Shown here: piece after piece, positions 43,909 through 52,732 of the stretch | Position numbering within the stretch: position 1 is the first letter of the stretch | Layout: each line of letters starts with the position of its first letter | Source: Glycocaulis alkaliphilus | GTDB lineage: Bacteria > Pseudomonadota > Alphaproteobacteria > Caulobacterales > Maricaulaceae | Length of the DNA stretch: 64,000 nucleotides | Direction: 5' to 3' | NCBI RefSeq assembly: GCF_004000605.1 | Contig: NZ_CP018911.1 | Coordinates: 2,399,001-2,463,000 of the forward strand | Notes under the pieces: model-generated | What the model was told of the DNA's origin: nothing | Databases searched by the model: none | Seen by the model: the letters and a program-made list of their open reading frames with translations, nothing else | Made by a program: the position numbers and the translations under genes

Positions 43909-44022
43909 TTTCTCCCCCCGTTTACGGGGGGAGTGGCCCGAAGGGCCGAGGGGGGGGATTGCATGAACAAGTTCCCCCCTCCGCCTTCTTCGAAGGCACC
44001 TCCCCCGTGAACGGGGGAGGAC
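43909..44022. repeat. GC-rich palindromic repeat, copy 3
   Basis: Same order and orientation as the copy at 28634: CTCCCCCCGTTTACGGGGGG hairpin, GGCCCGAAGGGCC hairpin, a GGGGGG...CCCCCC centre, GCCTTCTTCGAAGGC, then a CCTCCCCCGTGAACGGGGGA hairpin. It lies between the thiolase stop and the ridA start, both on the minus strand. Confidence 0.85.
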
Positions 44023-44030
44023 AAGTCTGC

Positions 44031-45215
44031 CTAAAACCGCTCGACAGCCATCGCCGTGGCTTCGCCGCCACCAATGCAGAGCGAGGCTACGCCGCGCTTC
44101 TGGTCGTGCTTTTCCAGCGCCGATAACAGCGTGACGAGGATGCGTGCGCCGGAGGCGCCAATCGGGTGGCCGAGCGCGCACGCCCCGCCATGCACGTTGA
44201 TGACATCGTGGGAGAGCCCCAGATCCTTCATCGCGATCATCGGCACGCTGGCGAAGGCTTCATTGATCTCGAACAGGTCCACGTCTTTCGTGGCCCAGCC
44301 CGCACGCTCCATCACCTTGCGCATGGCAGGAACCGGCGCAGTCATGAAATAGGCCGGCTCGTGAGCATGCGCCGCCGTGGCGACGATCTTCGCGATGGGT
44401 TTGAGACCCCGGCGTTCAGCCTCGGACAGGCGCATCAGCACCAGAGCCGCCGCGCCATCAGAGATGGCAGAGGCATTGGCCGCCGTCACCGTGCCGTCCT
44501 TGGTGAAGGCCGCGCGCAGTTCCGGGATTTTCTCAGGCCGCGCCTTGCCGGGCAGCTCGTCATGTTCAACCGTCACATCGCCCTTGCGGGTGGAGATGGT
44601 GACGGGGGCAATCTCGCGCTTGAAAATGCCGTCCTCGGCCGCCTTCTTGGCGCGTGAGAGCGTCTCGATGGCGTAGGCGTCCTGGTCCTCGCGGGTGAAC
44701 TGGTATTCCTGGGCCACCATGTCGGCATAGACGCCCATCGCCTTGTGCTCATAGGCATCTTCAAGCCCGTCGAGCGCCATGTGGTCTTTCAGCGTGTCAT
44801 GGCCATATTTGAAGCCGCCGCGATGGGTCGGCAGAAGGTGCGGCGCGTTGGTCATGGATTCCATGCCGCCCGCCACGATCACATCGGCTTCGCCAGAGGC
44901 AATCATCGCGCGGGCATAGATCGCCGCCTGCATGCCAGACCCGCACACCTTGTTGAGCGTGGTGGCCTGAGCCGATTTGGGCAGGCCCGCCTTGATGGCG
45001 GCCTGACGGGCGGGCGCCTGGCCCTGACCGGCGCTCAGCACATTGCCCATGAAGACCATGTTGACGTCGTCGCCGGCAACACCGGCTTCGGCCAGAGCCG
45101 CCTTGATGGCAACAGAGCCGAGCTCGGGCGCGGCAACCGCCGCCAGATCGCCCAGTAGCCCGCCCATGGGGGTGCGCGCCATGCCCACAATGACGATGGG
45201 ATCGTCTGCGCTCAT
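44031..45215 (-). CDS. Acetyl-CoA acetyltransferase (thiolase)
   Basis: Condenses two acetyl-CoA, or the reverse. The nucleophilic cysteine is in LNKVCGSGMQAA (about residue 89). The His and second Cys are in GGACALGHPIGASGAR and SLCIGGGEATAM near the C-terminus. EINEAFASVPM is also conserved. 394 residues, full length. A biosynthetic PhaA/AtoB-type role is likely, but no phaB or phaC is adjacent. Confidence 0.93.
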   Translation of the reverse strand: MSADDPIVIVGMARTPMGGLLGDLAAVAAPELGSVAIKAALAEAGVAGDDVNMVFMGNVLSAGQGQAPARQAAIKAGLPKSAQATTLNKVCGSGMQAAIYARAMIASGEADVIVAGGMESMTNAPHLLPTHRGGFKYGHDTLKDHMALDGLEDAYEHKAMGVYADMVAQEYQFTREDQDAYAIETLSRAKKAAEDGIFKREIAPVTISTRKGDVTVEHDELPGKARPEKIPELRAAFTKDGTVTAANASAISDGAAALVLMRLSEAERRGLKPIAKIVATAAHAHEPAYFMTAPVPAMRKVMERAGWATKDVDLFEINEAFASVPMIAMKDLGLSHDVINVHGGACALGHPIGASGARILVTLLSALEKHDQKRGVASLCIGGGEATAMAVERF

Positions 45216-45320
45216 GATTATCTCTCCTGTTTCAGGATGAAAGGGTTATGCATTTTGAAAACTGGCGCGCATGTGAAGGCCCCGCGCCGCGCTGCGTCAA
45301 GGCTTTTCGCAGGTGCAATG

Positions 45321-45659
45321 TCAGGCGCGGTCCAGCGCCACCGCCTCGGCGAGTATCACCGCCAGCCCCTCATCGAGATCATCAGCCGCGTAGATTTTCA
45401 CATGGCGCAAGGCCTTGCCGCTGCCCTCGACACGCACATGAGCGGCCAGCTCCGCGCCCCGGCTGAACTGCAGATTGATGTGCGCCTTGTGGGGCACGAT
45501 AGCGCACACCAGCGCCTCACCCTGATACCAGGGATAGCCCCATTTCATCAGTTCGGTGAGGTGGGGCGCACGCGCCCGGATCCAGCCGCGCACCTCACGC
45601 GCCAGCGGGGCAGTGGCCTTTTCGCGGTCCAGCTTGTCGAAATAGGCGTCTGCACTCAT
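45321..45659 (-). CDS. DUF1801 family protein
   Basis: 112-residue YdhG-like protein. The motifs [23 protein letters not shown] and [15 protein letters not shown] fit DUF1801, a small fold of unknown function. The ATG overlaps the mnmA stop by 4 bp, so the two are translationally coupled; no functional link is known. Confidence 0.82.
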   Translation of the reverse strand: MSADAYFDKLDREKATAPLAREVRGWIRARAPHLTELMKWGYPWYQGEALVCAIVPHKAHINLQFSRGAELAAHVRVEGSGKALRHVKIYAADDLDEGLAVILAEAVALDRA

Positions 45660-46906
45660 GCGGCTTGCACTTCAGACCGGGTAGCGCGAATCCAGCCCCC
45701 GCCGAGCACGCGCGATTCTTCGTCCACGCTGTAGAAGACGCACGCCTGACCGGGGGCCACACCTTCCTCGCCCGCCGCCAGCGTCACACTGACAGCGCCG
45801 TCTGCACTCACATGCAGGCTGGCCGGGCTCGGCGGGCGCGTGGAGCGGACTTTCACCGCGACCTCCATCCCGTCGGCATCGACCAGCGCGCCATCGCCAA
45901 TCCAGTTCACATCGGCAAGCTGGATGGTGCGCACGGCGAGCGCCTCGCGCGGGCCGACAATCACCTGCGCGTTGGCGGCATCGAGGCGGATCACGTAGAG
46001 CGGCTCGCCGGTCGCCACGCCAAGCCCGCGGCGCTGACCCACCGTGTAGTGGATGACGCCATCATGGAGCCCCAGCACCCGGCCATCGGTGTGGACGATC
46101 TCGCCGGGCCGGGCCGCATCCGGGCGCAGGCGTTTGACCACGCTGGCGTAATCGCCATCGGGTACAAAGCAGATGTCCTGACTGTCGGGCTTGGCCGCCA
46201 CGATCAGGCCCAGCGCCAGAGCCAGCTCGCGCGTCTGGTCCTTGGTCAGATGGCCCAGCGGGAAGCGCAAGTAATCCAGTTGTTCACGCGTGGTCGCGAA
46301 CAGGAAGTAGGACTGGTCCTTGCCGTGATCCTCGGCGCGCAGGAGCACCGGCCCGCCTTCGCGGTCCTCGCGGCGGATGTAGTGCCCCGTCACCAGCGCA
46401 GCCGCGCCCAGTTGCTGCGCGGTGCTCAGCAGATCGGCAAACTTCACAGACTGGTTGCAGCGCACGCACGGGATCGGCGTGGAGCCCGCCAGATAGGTAT
46501 CGGCGAAGTCTTCCATCACCGCTTCCTTGAAACGGCTTTCATAGTCGAGCACGTAATGGGCAAAACCCATGGCCTCGGCCACGCGGCGTGCATCATGGAT
46601 GTCCTGCCCGGCGCAGCACGCGCCCTTGCGGTGGATGGCTGCGCCATGATCGTAGAGCTGCAGAGTCATGCCGACGACCTGATAGCCCGCACGGTGCAGG
46701 ATGGCCCCGACGACGGATGAGTCCACGCCGCCGGACATGGCCGCGACCACGCGGTGATCTTGCGGGTTACCGCCCAGCCCCAGAAACTCGCCCGACAGGC
46801 CAAACTCGGCCATCAGCGCGTCCACACGCGCCGTATCGGCAGCCGGGTTGGCAGAAAGCGTGTCGCGCAGGCCCCCTGCGGGGCGCGCTTGGATAAGGGT
46901 CGTCAT
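45656..46906 (-). CDS. mnmA: tRNA 2-thiouridylase MnmA
   Basis: Installs 2-thiouridine at the wobble position of Lys, Glu and Gln tRNAs. The PP-loop motif SGGVDSSVV is at about residue 58, after a 50-residue N-terminal extension. Catalytic cysteines lie in [10 protein letters not shown] and [21 protein letters not shown] and the C-terminal beta-barrel GQACVFY are present. 416 residues. An AAAGGA ribosome site precedes the ATG. It is divergent from the plus-strand gene at 47083; the 176-bp space must hold both promoters but none is clear. Confidence 0.95.
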   Translation of the reverse strand: MTTLIQARPAGGLRDTLSANPAADTARVDALMAEFGLSGEFLGLGGNPQDHRVVAAMSGGVDSSVVGAILHRAGYQVVGMTLQLYDHGAAIHRKGACCAGQDIHDARRVAEAMGFAHYVLDYESRFKEAVMEDFADTYLAGSTPIPCVRCNQSVKFADLLSTAQQLGAAALVTGHYIRREDREGGPVLLRAEDHGKDQSYFLFATTREQLDYLRFPLGHLTKDQTRELALALGLIVAAKPDSQDICFVPDGDYASVVKRLRPDAARPGEIVHTDGRVLGLHDGVIHYTVGQRRGLGVATGEPLYVIRLDAANAQVIVGPREALAVRTIQLADVNWIGDGALVDADGMEVAVKVRSTRPPSPASLHVSADGAVSVTLAAGEEGVAPGQACVFYSVDEESRVLGGGWIRATRSEVQAA

Positions 46907-47082
46907 CTTTTTTCCTTTCCCGCCGGTTCAAGGCCGGTGGCAATGGGTGTCAGGCGCGGCATATAGCGCATGGAGGCGGCAAATAGAAGGCACCGCCGCG
47001 CAGCCCCCGCCATTAGCACGGCGTTTACGATTATTACGGGTTTCAATGGATTTCCGGCGGCGCGGCGCGCAGACTTCCTCTC

Positions 47083-47397
47083 ATGAACGCTGCCTTCGCA
47101 TCCGGTGTTTCGGGCTTTGCCTCTGCCACGGCTCTTATGAACCGCGCGGCAGACCGGGTGTCTGGCGTTCGTGACCTGACCATCCCCGACCGCTCTTCCC
47201 GCGCGGTCAACACTCCAGGCGCGCCTGCCGGCCCTTCCCCCCAGGACCCCGCACCCGGCGGGCGCGTCACTCCTTCCCCCGACTACGCCGCAGCCGCCGT
47301 GGACATGATCCGGGCGCAAAACCTCGCCGCCGCATCGGGCGCCATCGTGCGTGCCGCTGACGACATGGTTGGCGCGCTGCTGGACGTGAAGGCCTGA
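47083..47397 (+). CDS. Small flagellar-rod-like C-terminal domain protein
   Basis: 104 residues. The N-terminal part is Ala/Ser-rich, followed by a Pro-rich linker. The last about 35 residues (YAAAAVDMIRAQNLAAASGA, then RAADDMVGALLDV) look like the C-terminal helix of flagellar rod and hook proteins (pattern: M(I)-AQ--Y-AN---I--AD-ML--LL-I). It lacks the N-terminal rod motif, so it is not a full rod protein. Possibly a small flagellar export or assembly factor; function not known. No flagellar gene is adjacent. Confidence 0.55.
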   Translation: MNAAFASGVSGFASATALMNRAADRVSGVRDLTIPDRSSRAVNTPGAPAGPSPQDPAPGGRVTPSPDYAAAAVDMIRAQNLAAASGAIVRAADDMVGALLDVKA

Positions 47398-47455
47398 CCC
47401 TTCAAATCCTGCGACCGGCCCCTTAACCTTGCGCTGCAGCAGGAAGGGGTGATCC

Positions 47456-48814
47456 ATGACCGAGACGATGCGCCGCCGCGCGCAGTACCGCAGGCTCGCC
47501 TTCCGGCTGGAATCCTGGATGCGCACCCGGCTGTGGGCCCAGGTCATGGCCGGGCTCGTGCTGGGCGTACTTACCGGTCTGTTGCTGGGTCCTGAAGCCG
47601 GTCTCATCCCCCGCGATACGGCGGAGCTGATTGGCGGCTGGCTTGCCCTGCCCGGCAGCATCTTTCTGTCCCTCATCAAGATGGTGCTGATGCCGCTGGT
47701 CCTGTCCTCCATCGTACTGGGGCTGGCCGCGAGCGCGTCCGACCCTGCGGGCCTGCGCGCCTCGGGCACGCGCCTTGCCGGATTCGTAGGTGTCACAACG
47801 CTTGCTGCGGCCCTGCTGGGGGCGACGCTGGGCCTGACCATCGCGCCGGGCACGCTGATCGATCCGGCCACAGCCGAGGCCGTGGCGGGCGATGCGCCGC
47901 TGGTGTCTGATGCCACAGAAGAGGCCCCGGCCAATAATGACCGGCTGGGCGAGATCATCCAGACCGCGCCGGATCTGATCGTGGGACTGGTGCCGGACAA
48001 CCCCCTCGCCTCCGCCGTCCAGAACGAGATGCTGGCGATCGTGATTTTCGGCCTGTTCCTCGGCGCAGCCTATGTCAGCTCCACCAACAAGACCCGGCTC
48101 GACCCGTTGCTGGGCGTGTTCGAGGGGCTTCTGGAAGTCTCCATGACCGTGGTGCGCTGGGCGATGTATATCACGCCCTACGCGGTGTTCGGCCTGACGG
48201 CCCAGCTTCTCGCGCGCCTTGGCCTGGGATCGCTCGCGGCGCTGGGGGCCTATGTCGGCACGGTGCTGATCGGGCTGGCTATCCTCCTGATCCTCTATCT
48301 GGCGCTGGTCGCTTTGCTCGGCCGGATGAACCCCTTGAAATTCCAGTCGGCGGTCGGCGAAGCGCAGCTGCTTGCCTTCTCCACCTCCTCATCCGCCGCT
48401 GTCATGCCGCTCTCCATCCGCATCGCGGTGGAAAAGCTTGGCGCGCCGCCCTCCATGGCAAGTTTCGTCATCCCGCTGGCCGCCACCGTGAACATGGCCG
48501 GCACGGCGCTCTATCAGGCGGTCGCCGTGATCTTCGTCGCGCAAGTGGCCGGCGTCACGCTGGCTCCAGGCGAAATCGCCATTATCGTGCTGACGCTGGT
48601 CGCCTCATCCATCGGCGCGCCGGGTGCTCCGGGTGTCTCTATCGCCATTCTCTCCGGGCTCATCGCCAGCTTCGGCATACCCCCCGCCGGGCTGGTCTTT
48701 GTTCTGGGCGTGGACAGGTTCCTCGACATGGCGCGCACATCGGTCAATGTAACGGGCGATCTGGCCGCGACGCGGATTCTCGCCGTCAGCACGCATCGCA
48801 AAAACGAGGACTGA
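47456..48814 (+). CDS. Dicarboxylate/amino acid:cation symporter
   Basis: DAACS (GltP/DctA) family transporter. About eight membrane helices plus the two re-entrant loops. Diagnostic motifs: the serine-rich tip AFSTSSSAAVMP, NMAGTALYQ (the NMDGT-type sodium/proton site), and VDRFLDMARTSVNVTGD at the substrate site. 452 residues with an N-terminal basic extension. An AGGAAGGGG ribosome site precedes the ATG. Substrate class dicarboxylate, glutamate or aspartate; which one is not clear. Confidence 0.9.
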   Translation: MTETMRRRAQYRRLAFRLESWMRTRLWAQVMAGLVLGVLTGLLLGPEAGLIPRDTAELIGGWLALPGSIFLSLIKMVLMPLVLSSIVLGLAASASDPAGLRASGTRLAGFVGVTTLAAALLGATLGLTIAPGTLIDPATAEAVAGDAPLVSDATEEAPANNDRLGEIIQTAPDLIVGLVPDNPLASAVQNEMLAIVIFGLFLGAAYVSSTNKTRLDPLLGVFEGLLEVSMTVVRWAMYITPYAVFGLTAQLLARLGLGSLAALGAYVGTVLIGLAILLILYLALVALLGRMNPLKFQSAVGEAQLLAFSTSSSAAVMPLSIRIAVEKLGAPPSMASFVIPLAATVNMAGTALYQAVAVIFVAQVAGVTLAPGEIAIIVLTLVASSIGAPGAPGVSIAILSGLIASFGIPPAGLVFVLGVDRFLDMARTSVNVTGDLAATRILAVSTHRKNED

Positions 48815-48825
48815 AGAGCGCACAA

Positions 48826-49485
48826 ATGGCTTCTGTGAATGTAGATCTTGTCCTTGATCCGGTGTGTCCATGGTGCTGGCTTGGCCATCGCTACTGGCAG
48901 GCGGCGCAGGCCCTTGTGCCGGAAATCCCGGTGGAGACCGTGCTGCGCCCCTTCCAGCTGGATGCCTCCATCCCCAAGGCTGGCCTGCCCTATCAGGACT
49001 ATATGAGGAAGCGCGTCGGCGAAGACAGTCAGGGCCGCTTCAAGGCCATGCGCGAGCATCTGGAAGCCGCAGGCCCCGAAGCAGGCATCGTCTTCAATTT
49101 CGATGAAATCCCCATGCGCCCGAACACGATGGATGCGCACCGGCTGATCCGCTGGGCGCAAGGCCAGGGCAAGGGGGCAGACGCTGCCGAAGCCCTGTTC
49201 AAGGCCTATTTCGAGGAGCGGCGCGATATAGGCGCGGCCTCAGAACTGACCGCGATAGCAGAGAGTATCGGGCTGGATGCAAATGTGGTGGCCGACCTTC
49301 TCTCCACCCATCGCGACAAGGATGTGCTGGAGCGCGAGGAGAAATTCTACCGCTCGCTGGGCGTGGCGGGCGTACCCTGCTTCATCTTCAACGGTGCCTT
49401 CGCCGTCTCTGGCGCGGAAGCACCGGACGTGCTCGCCGGCGCCATTCGCAAGGCCGCCAGCCTGCCACCGGAAGAAGACGCATGA
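48826..49485 (+). CDS. DsbA-family (FrnE-like) oxidoreductase
   Basis: 2-hydroxychromene-2-carboxylate isomerase/DsbA family. The CPWCWLG motif is at residues 14-20, but there is no signal peptide, so it is likely cytosolic and FrnE-like. RPNTMDAHRLIRWA and the cis-proline region GVAGVPCFIFN follow. 219 residues. It follows the symporter by 11 bp and overlaps the next lipoprotein by 4 bp. Confidence 0.88.
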   Translation: MASVNVDLVLDPVCPWCWLGHRYWQAAQALVPEIPVETVLRPFQLDASIPKAGLPYQDYMRKRVGEDSQGRFKAMREHLEAAGPEAGIVFNFDEIPMRPNTMDAHRLIRWAQGQGKGADAAEALFKAYFEERRDIGAASELTAIAESIGLDANVVADLLSTHRDKDVLEREEKFYRSLGVAGVPCFIFNGAFAVSGAEAPDVLAGAIRKAASLPPEEDA

Positions 49486-49805
49486 TGCGCGCGCTGGTGC
49501 TGGTTTCCGCTACTGCGCTGGCGGCATGCTCGCCTGGCCCGCGCACCCCGCCTGACGGGGCCGAACAGGCCCGTTTCATTGCCGTGTGCAGCGAGCGCTT
49601 TGATTATGGCGATGAAGCCTGCACCTGCCTGTCAGAACGCGCCGCGCGCCGCTTTGATGCAGTAGCCTACTCCATCCTGATCGAGTCCATGACCGGCGAG
49701 CCAATCCGCGCGCGCATGGACGCCACCGGGCTCAATTCCAGCGTCCAGGGCGCGCTCAGCCGCTTCGTTGCCGAGACCGCCCTATCCTGTTATCCGGAAA
49801 CCTGA
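49482..49805 (+). CDS. Small lipoprotein of unknown function
   Basis: 107 residues with lipobox LAAC (residues 12-15) and four further cysteines (IAVCSERF, EACTCLSER, ALSCYPET), suggesting disulfides in the mature part. The DsbA-like gene upstream overlaps its start by 4 bp. Family not recognised. Confidence 0.75.
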   Translation: MMRALVLVSATALAACSPGPRTPPDGAEQARFIAVCSERFDYGDEACTCLSERAARRFDAVAYSILIESMTGEPIRARMDATGLNSSVQGALSRFVAETALSCYPET

Positions 49806-49881
49806 TTGCGCGCAGCTGCGGCGCGCCCGATAGTGCGCGGCAAAGGCTGAGCTCAATCAGCCTAGCGGGAGGACTATCACC

Positions 49882-50274
49882 ATGACACCAGTGGCCGTTG
49901 CCGGTCTGTATATCGGCATCAATCTGCTCATTCTGCTCGCTCTGGCGTGGAACGTGATCTCTGGCCGCCGGGCCAGCAAGGTCGGCTTTGGCGATGGCGG
50001 TGATGAAAGCCTCGCCCGGCGTATCCGGGTGCATGCCAATGCGACTGAATGGGTGCCGGGCATGCTCATCGGCCTGCTGACGCTGGCACTGCTCGACGCG
50101 CATATTTACGTGCTGCACGCGCTGGGTATCGCGCTGACGCTGGCGCGCGTGCTGCACGCCTTCGGCCTGACAGGCAGTTCCGGCACCAGCTTTGGCCGGT
50201 TCGGCGGCGCGCTGATCACGCTTCTGGTCTATCTGGCGGGCAGTGTTGCCATTCTCTGGTACGCACTGACCTGA
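49882..50274 (+). CDS. MAPEG-family membrane protein
   Basis: 130 residues with four predicted transmembrane helices, the MAPEG (eicosanoid/glutathione metabolism) layout. The second-loop motif RIRVHANATEWVPGMLIGLL and ARVLHAFGL fit the family. Likely glutathione-dependent membrane enzyme; substrate unknown. A GGGAGG ribosome site is near 49867. Confidence 0.82.
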   Translation: MTPVAVAGLYIGINLLILLALAWNVISGRRASKVGFGDGGDESLARRIRVHANATEWVPGMLIGLLTLALLDAHIYVLHALGIALTLARVLHAFGLTGSSGTSFGRFGGALITLLVYLAGSVAILWYALT

Positions 50275-50326
50275 TTGCGGGGCGGGTGATTGCCCGGCGC
50301 GCGGCACACCGCTATAGCCGGTGACC

Positions 50327-51712
50327 ATGACCGATAAAGCCCGAAACACCGCCGCATCGCCCGCCAGCGGGCCGAGCACCGAAACCCTGCTGCCGCTGGC
50401 TGAAAGCCTGCTCAAACGCGCCATGGCCGCCGGGGCCGATGCCGCCGAAGTAATCCTGGGCGAAGCGCGCTCGCTGGAAGTCTCGGTACGCGAAGGCGCG
50501 CTGGAGGATGTGGAGCGCTCTGAAGGGCGCAGCGCGGGCCTGCGCGTCTTCATCGGCAAGCGCATGGCAGGCACAAGCTTTTCAGACCTTACCGACGAGG
50601 GCGCGAGCCTTGCGGTGGAGCGCGCCATCGCCATGGCGCGCGTGGCGCCTGAAGACCCGTATTGCGGCCTTGTCGAGCCTGACCAGCTCGCCCGCACCAT
50701 CCCCCATATCGATCTTTACGAGAATATGGACTGGGATGCAGGCGCGCTGGAGGCCGAGGCGCTGGAAATGGAAGCCGCCGGACGCGCCGTTGACGGGGTG
50801 GCGATGATTGCCAGCTCAGGCGCCAGCCTGTCGGCCAGCGCCGCTGTCATGGTCACCTCCACTGGCTTCACCGGCGCCAAGCTTGGCTCCATGGCATCGC
50901 GCGGGATCGCGGCCATCGCAAAATCGGGCGAGCTGATGGAGCGCGATTACGACCAGCATTCCATGCGCCAGCGCGCCGCCTTGCGCAGCGCAGAAGAGCT
51001 GGGCCGCTCTGCCGGTGAGCGTGCCGTTGCCCGCCTCGGCGCCGAAAAGATGAAATCCGGCAAAATGCCCGTCGTCTTTGATGAGCGCGTGGCGACCAGC
51101 TTCCTCGGCGCGCTGCTGGGCGCGATCTCCGGGCCGTCAATCGCGCGCGGCACATCCTTCCTGCGCGACAAGAATGGCGCGCAGATTTTCGCCGAGGGCA
51201 TCGACATCGTTGAAGACCCGCTAAAGCCCTGGGGCCATGGCAGCCGCGCCTTTGACGGCGAAGGCGTCGCCACGCGCCCGCGCGCCATCATCGAGGATGG
51301 CGTGCTGACCGGCTGGCTTCTGAACGCCGCCAGCGCCCGCCAGCTCGGCCTGCCGCTCACCGGCCATGCCAGCGCCGATCCGGGCGGCCCTCCGGGGGTC
51401 AGCGTCTCCAATCTGCACCTCGCGCCGGGCGAGCGCTCGCGCGCCGAACTCATCGCGGATGCGGGCAATGGCCTGCTGGTGACAGAAATGTTTGGCGCCT
51501 CGCTCAATTCCAATACCGGCGACTGGTCGGTCGGTGTAGCAGGGCATCGCATCGAGAACGGCAAGATCACCGGCGCAATCAGCGAGAGCACGGTGGCGGG
51601 CAATATGCTGGACATTTTCGCCCGGCTGCAGCCCGGCAGCGATCTGGAATTCTCTGGCCGGATCAACGCCCCCAGCGTGCTGGTGGACGCGCTTTCCGTT
51701 GGCGGGCGATAG
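50327..51712 (+). CDS. pmbA: TldE/PmbA metalloprotease-like protein
   Basis: Partner of TldD in peptide processing. ADAAEVILGEARSLEVSVREG at the N-terminus, then EGRSAGLRVF, and the C-terminal GTSFLRDKNG and SNTGDWSVGVAG regions are typical. The subunit lacks the metal motif of TldD, as expected. 461 residues from the ATG at 50327; a GTG two codons upstream is possible. It is the first gene of the conserved alphaproteobacterial LPS block. Confidence 0.92.
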   Translation: MTDKARNTAASPASGPSTETLLPLAESLLKRAMAAGADAAEVILGEARSLEVSVREGALEDVERSEGRSAGLRVFIGKRMAGTSFSDLTDEGASLAVERAIAMARVAPEDPYCGLVEPDQLARTIPHIDLYENMDWDAGALEAEALEMEAAGRAVDGVAMIASSGASLSASAAVMVTSTGFTGAKLGSMASRGIAAIAKSGELMERDYDQHSMRQRAALRSAEELGRSAGERAVARLGAEKMKSGKMPVVFDERVATSFLGALLGAISGPSIARGTSFLRDKNGAQIFAEGIDIVEDPLKPWGHGSRAFDGEGVATRPRAIIEDGVLTGWLLNAASARQLGLPLTGHASADPGGPPGVSVSNLHLAPGERSRAELIADAGNGLLVTEMFGASLNSNTGDWSVGVAGHRIENGKITGAISESTVAGNMLDIFARLQPGSDLEFSGRINAPSVLVDALSVGGR

Positions 51713-52484
51713 CGCGGATATTGACCTTCTGGTCGGAGCGGCGCGCGACGCTGGCCACCTCGTCATGGACTATTTCGGCGAAGGCTCGCGCCTGAAGCAC
51801 TGGGAAAAACGCCCCGGCGATCCGGTCAGCGCGGCAGACATGGCCGCCGATGCCTTCCTGAAAGACACGCTGCTGAACGCCCGGCCCGATTATGGCTGGC
51901 TGTCAGAGGAAAGCCGGGCAGAACCCGGCTCATCGGGCCGCGTCTTTGTCGTCGATCCGATTGATGGCACCCGCGCCTTCATCAAGGGGCGTACTGACTT
52001 TTGCGTCTCGCTGGCCATCGTGGAAAACGGCCAGCCCATAGCCGCTGTGATCTGCGCGCCTGCGCGCGGGGAGTTCTACACCAGTGTCAGCGGCGAGGGC
52101 GCGCTGTGTAACGGCGAACGCCTGCAGGTCTCGCAGCAAACCGCCATCGCCGGGGCAAAGCTGCTGGGCGATGCGGGGCGGCTGGGCGATCTGCGCTCCA
52201 TCGGGGCTGAGACCATCCACATCAATTCTGTGGCGCTGAGGCTCGCCCTCACCGCCAGCGGCCAGGCCGACGGGCTGGTAGCGGTGCGCCCTAAAAACGA
52301 CTGGGATCTGGCGGCAGGCCACCTCATCGTGACCGAGGCAGGCGGGCGCCTCTCCTCGCCGGACGGCGTGAAGCTCCGCTATGATGAAGGAAGCCACCGC
52401 CAGCCAGCGCCCATCGCCGCTGGCCCGGCGCTTCATGCTTTGCTATTGGAGCACCTAGCCCTGCGATCAAAGGAATCACCATGA
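51699..52484 (+). CDS. Inositol monophosphatase/CysQ-like phosphatase
   Basis: Superfamily metal motifs: PVSAADMAADAFLKD, LSEESRAE, VFVVDPIDGTRAFIKGRTDFC, and PKNDWDLAAGHLIVTEAGG. 261 residues. The only good start in frame is a TTG at 51699, which overlaps the pmbA stop by 14 bp. A second such enzyme, CysQ, is at 35.0 kb, so this copy may act on another phosphate. It overlaps the DUF4170 gene by 4 bp. Confidence 0.87.
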   Translation: MAGDSADIDLLVGAARDAGHLVMDYFGEGSRLKHWEKRPGDPVSAADMAADAFLKDTLLNARPDYGWLSEESRAEPGSSGRVFVVDPIDGTRAFIKGRTDFCVSLAIVENGQPIAAVICAPARGEFYTSVSGEGALCNGERLQVSQQTAIAGAKLLGDAGRLGDLRSIGAETIHINSVALRLALTASGQADGLVAVRPKNDWDLAAGHLIVTEAGGRLSSPDGVKLRYDEGSHRQPAPIAAGPALHALLLEHLALRSKESP

Positions 52485-52720
52485 GCCAGCAGCTTCTCCA
52501 TCTCGTGATTGGCGGCGAACTGACCGAGGTTCGTCCCGATGTTCACGAGTTCAAGGATTTCGGTGCAGTAGAGTTTGTCGGCGCGTTTCCCGATTATGAG
52601 AGCGCACGCATGGCCTGGAAGGCCGCCGCGCAAAACACGGTCGACAATGCCCATATGCGCTTCTTCATCATCCACGCCCACAAGCTGCTGGACCCCGCAA
52701 ATGGCGGGCCGCAGGGCTAA
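52481..52720 (+). CDS. DUF4170 protein
   Basis: 79-residue small protein of the DUF4170 family, found across alphaproteobacteria between the inositol phosphatase and LPS genes. Motifs: LHLVIGGELTEV, FVGAFPDYESARMAWKAAAQ and VDNAHMRFFIIHAHKLLDP. Function unknown. The upstream overlap is 4 bp. Confidence 0.88.
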   Translation: MSQQLLHLVIGGELTEVRPDVHEFKDFGAVEFVGAFPDYESARMAWKAAAQNTVDNAHMRFFIIHAHKLLDPANGGPQG

Positions 52721-52732
52721 GAGGCAAGGACG

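Noticed and set aside
46907-47082. Sigma-54 promoter before the flagellar-rod-like gene
   Set aside because: A GGCAC-like word occurs near 46989, but the matching GC element is not at the needed spacing.
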